A stretch of 64,000 nucleotides of DNA, from NCBI RefSeq assembly GCF_036327775.1, contig NZ_CP109598.1:434001-498000 (forward strand). The letters are read 5' to 3'. Positions within the stretch are counted from its first letter, which is position 1; every line of letters starts with the position of its first letter. Below, piece after piece: positions 63,673 to 64,000 of this stretch. The notes below the pieces were generated by a model. That model made no database searches, was not told where the DNA came from, and saw nothing but the letters and a program-made list of their open reading frames with translations. Position numbers and translations under genes: made by a program. The DNA is from Streptomyces sp. NBC_01498. GTDB taxonomy: Bacteria; Actinomycetota; Actinomycetes; Streptomycetales; Streptomycetaceae.

Positions 63673-64000
63673 ATGACCGTCCTGCTGTGGATCCTCGGCA
63701 TCCTCGCCGCACCACCCCTGATCTTCGCCCTGTGGCTGGTCTGGGTGTTCTTCAAGGAACTCTTCTTCGCCGGGCACGATGTCGGCAACGCGGCCGGCCG
63801 GAAGGCCGCCGAGAAGCTCGGGCTGCTGCCCGCCGGGCAGCTGGACGCGGAGTCCCCCGGCCCGCTCCCGGCCGAGTGGCGGGCGGCGTTGGCGAAGGCA
63901 CGCGAGGGTGAGTGGCAGACGCCGGCCGCCCTGCTGCGCGGCATCGGCCGGGACTGGGGCCGCCGCTACCTCGCCGTGAGCTGCCTGGGTGATCTCGTGG
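63673..64000 (+). CDS. Membrane-anchored protein of unknown function, N-terminal part
   Basis: About 109 residues are present before the window ends. The first 30 residues form a transmembrane or signal-anchor helix (LLWILGILAAPPLIFALWLVWVFF, two adjoining hydrophobic halves around a PP turn). A cytoplasmic helical region follows (AAGRKAAEKLGLL, EWRAALAKAREGEW). ATG 63673 is the first good start, and ACGGAACAA upstream is a weak ribosome site. No family recognised. Confidence 0.55.
   Translation, partial: MTVLLWILGILAAPPLIFALWLVWVFFKELFFAGHDVGNAAGRKAAEKLGLLPAGQLDAESPGPLPAEWRAALAKAREGEWQTPAALLRGIGRDWGRRYLAVSCLGDLV

Overview
The window is very GC-rich actinomycete DNA, almost certainly Streptomyces. 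Signs of this are the GC-saturated third codon positions, GTG starts, SARP/AfsR-type regulators, an LPFR-motif small protein, a DUF6480-like protein and a large NRPS cluster. No rRNA, tRNA, CRISPR array or insertion sequence was seen.

Left flank (1-11.5 kb). This is ordinary chromosome: the start of a secreted PQQ-type sugar dehydrogenase, a haem-oxygenase-like iron protein with a CDGSH Fe-S protein, a phytoene-desaturase-like oxidoreductase, an SRPBCC protein, an LPFR small protein, an Fe-S type cryptochrome/photolyase, a DUF6480-like membrane protein and a YbdK-like carboxylate-amine ligase. It also holds a glycosyltransferase broken by one base in a G7 run, a secreted small protein paired with an eight-cysteine protein, and a SnoaL-like protein.

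Regulatory block (11.5-17.1 kb). A SARP-BTAD-NB-ARC-TPR regulator, an exported small protein ending in four NDPWD repeats, and an HTH/P-loop ATPase regulator. CTATC-type direct repeats spaced about one helical turn apart lie upstream of the SnoaL gene and of the NDPWD gene.

Assembly line (17.3-45.5 kb). FabH-type KAS III and an ACP probably prepare an acyl starter. They are followed by NRPS C-A-T-C-A-T, a type II thioesterase, a TauD-like Fe(II)/2-oxoglutarate oxygenase, a free A-T protein (glutamine-like code), NRPS C-T-C-A*-T in which A* has lost its core motifs, NRPS A-C-T-C-A-T-C-A-T-TE, and an MbtH protein. Seven C domains and seven in-line T domains suggest an acylated heptapeptide, with at least one residue loaded in trans. 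The two A-T repeats of the first NRPS carry a near-identical 1.25 kb pair with extreme nucleotide skew (GRINS-like). Strong intrinsic terminators split the cluster at 34.5 kb and 45.56 kb.

Precursor operon (45.7-58.5 kb). Tightly overlapping genes encode glutamate mutase S and E subunits, an AsnRS/asparagine-synthetase-like class II synthetase, a glutamate-synthase-like FMN protein, a KAS III homologue, a BtrJ-like ATP-grasp ligase, a BtrK-like PLP decarboxylase, an ACP, a cysteine-less thiolase-fold protein, a degenerate and a normal acyl-CoA dehydrogenase, a Sfp-type PPTase and an unknown protein. My reading is that glutamate is rearranged to 3-methylaspartate, which is loaded on the ACP, decarboxylated to a beta-amino acyl thioester and possibly desaturated, then passed to A-less or A-dead NRPS modules. 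This is the most novel part of the window and is a hypothesis from gene content.

Right flank (58.5-64 kb). An MFS exporter, a NUDIX hydrolase overlapping an ABC exporter, an 836-base gap with a perfect 22-base palindrome, and a truncated membrane-anchored protein.
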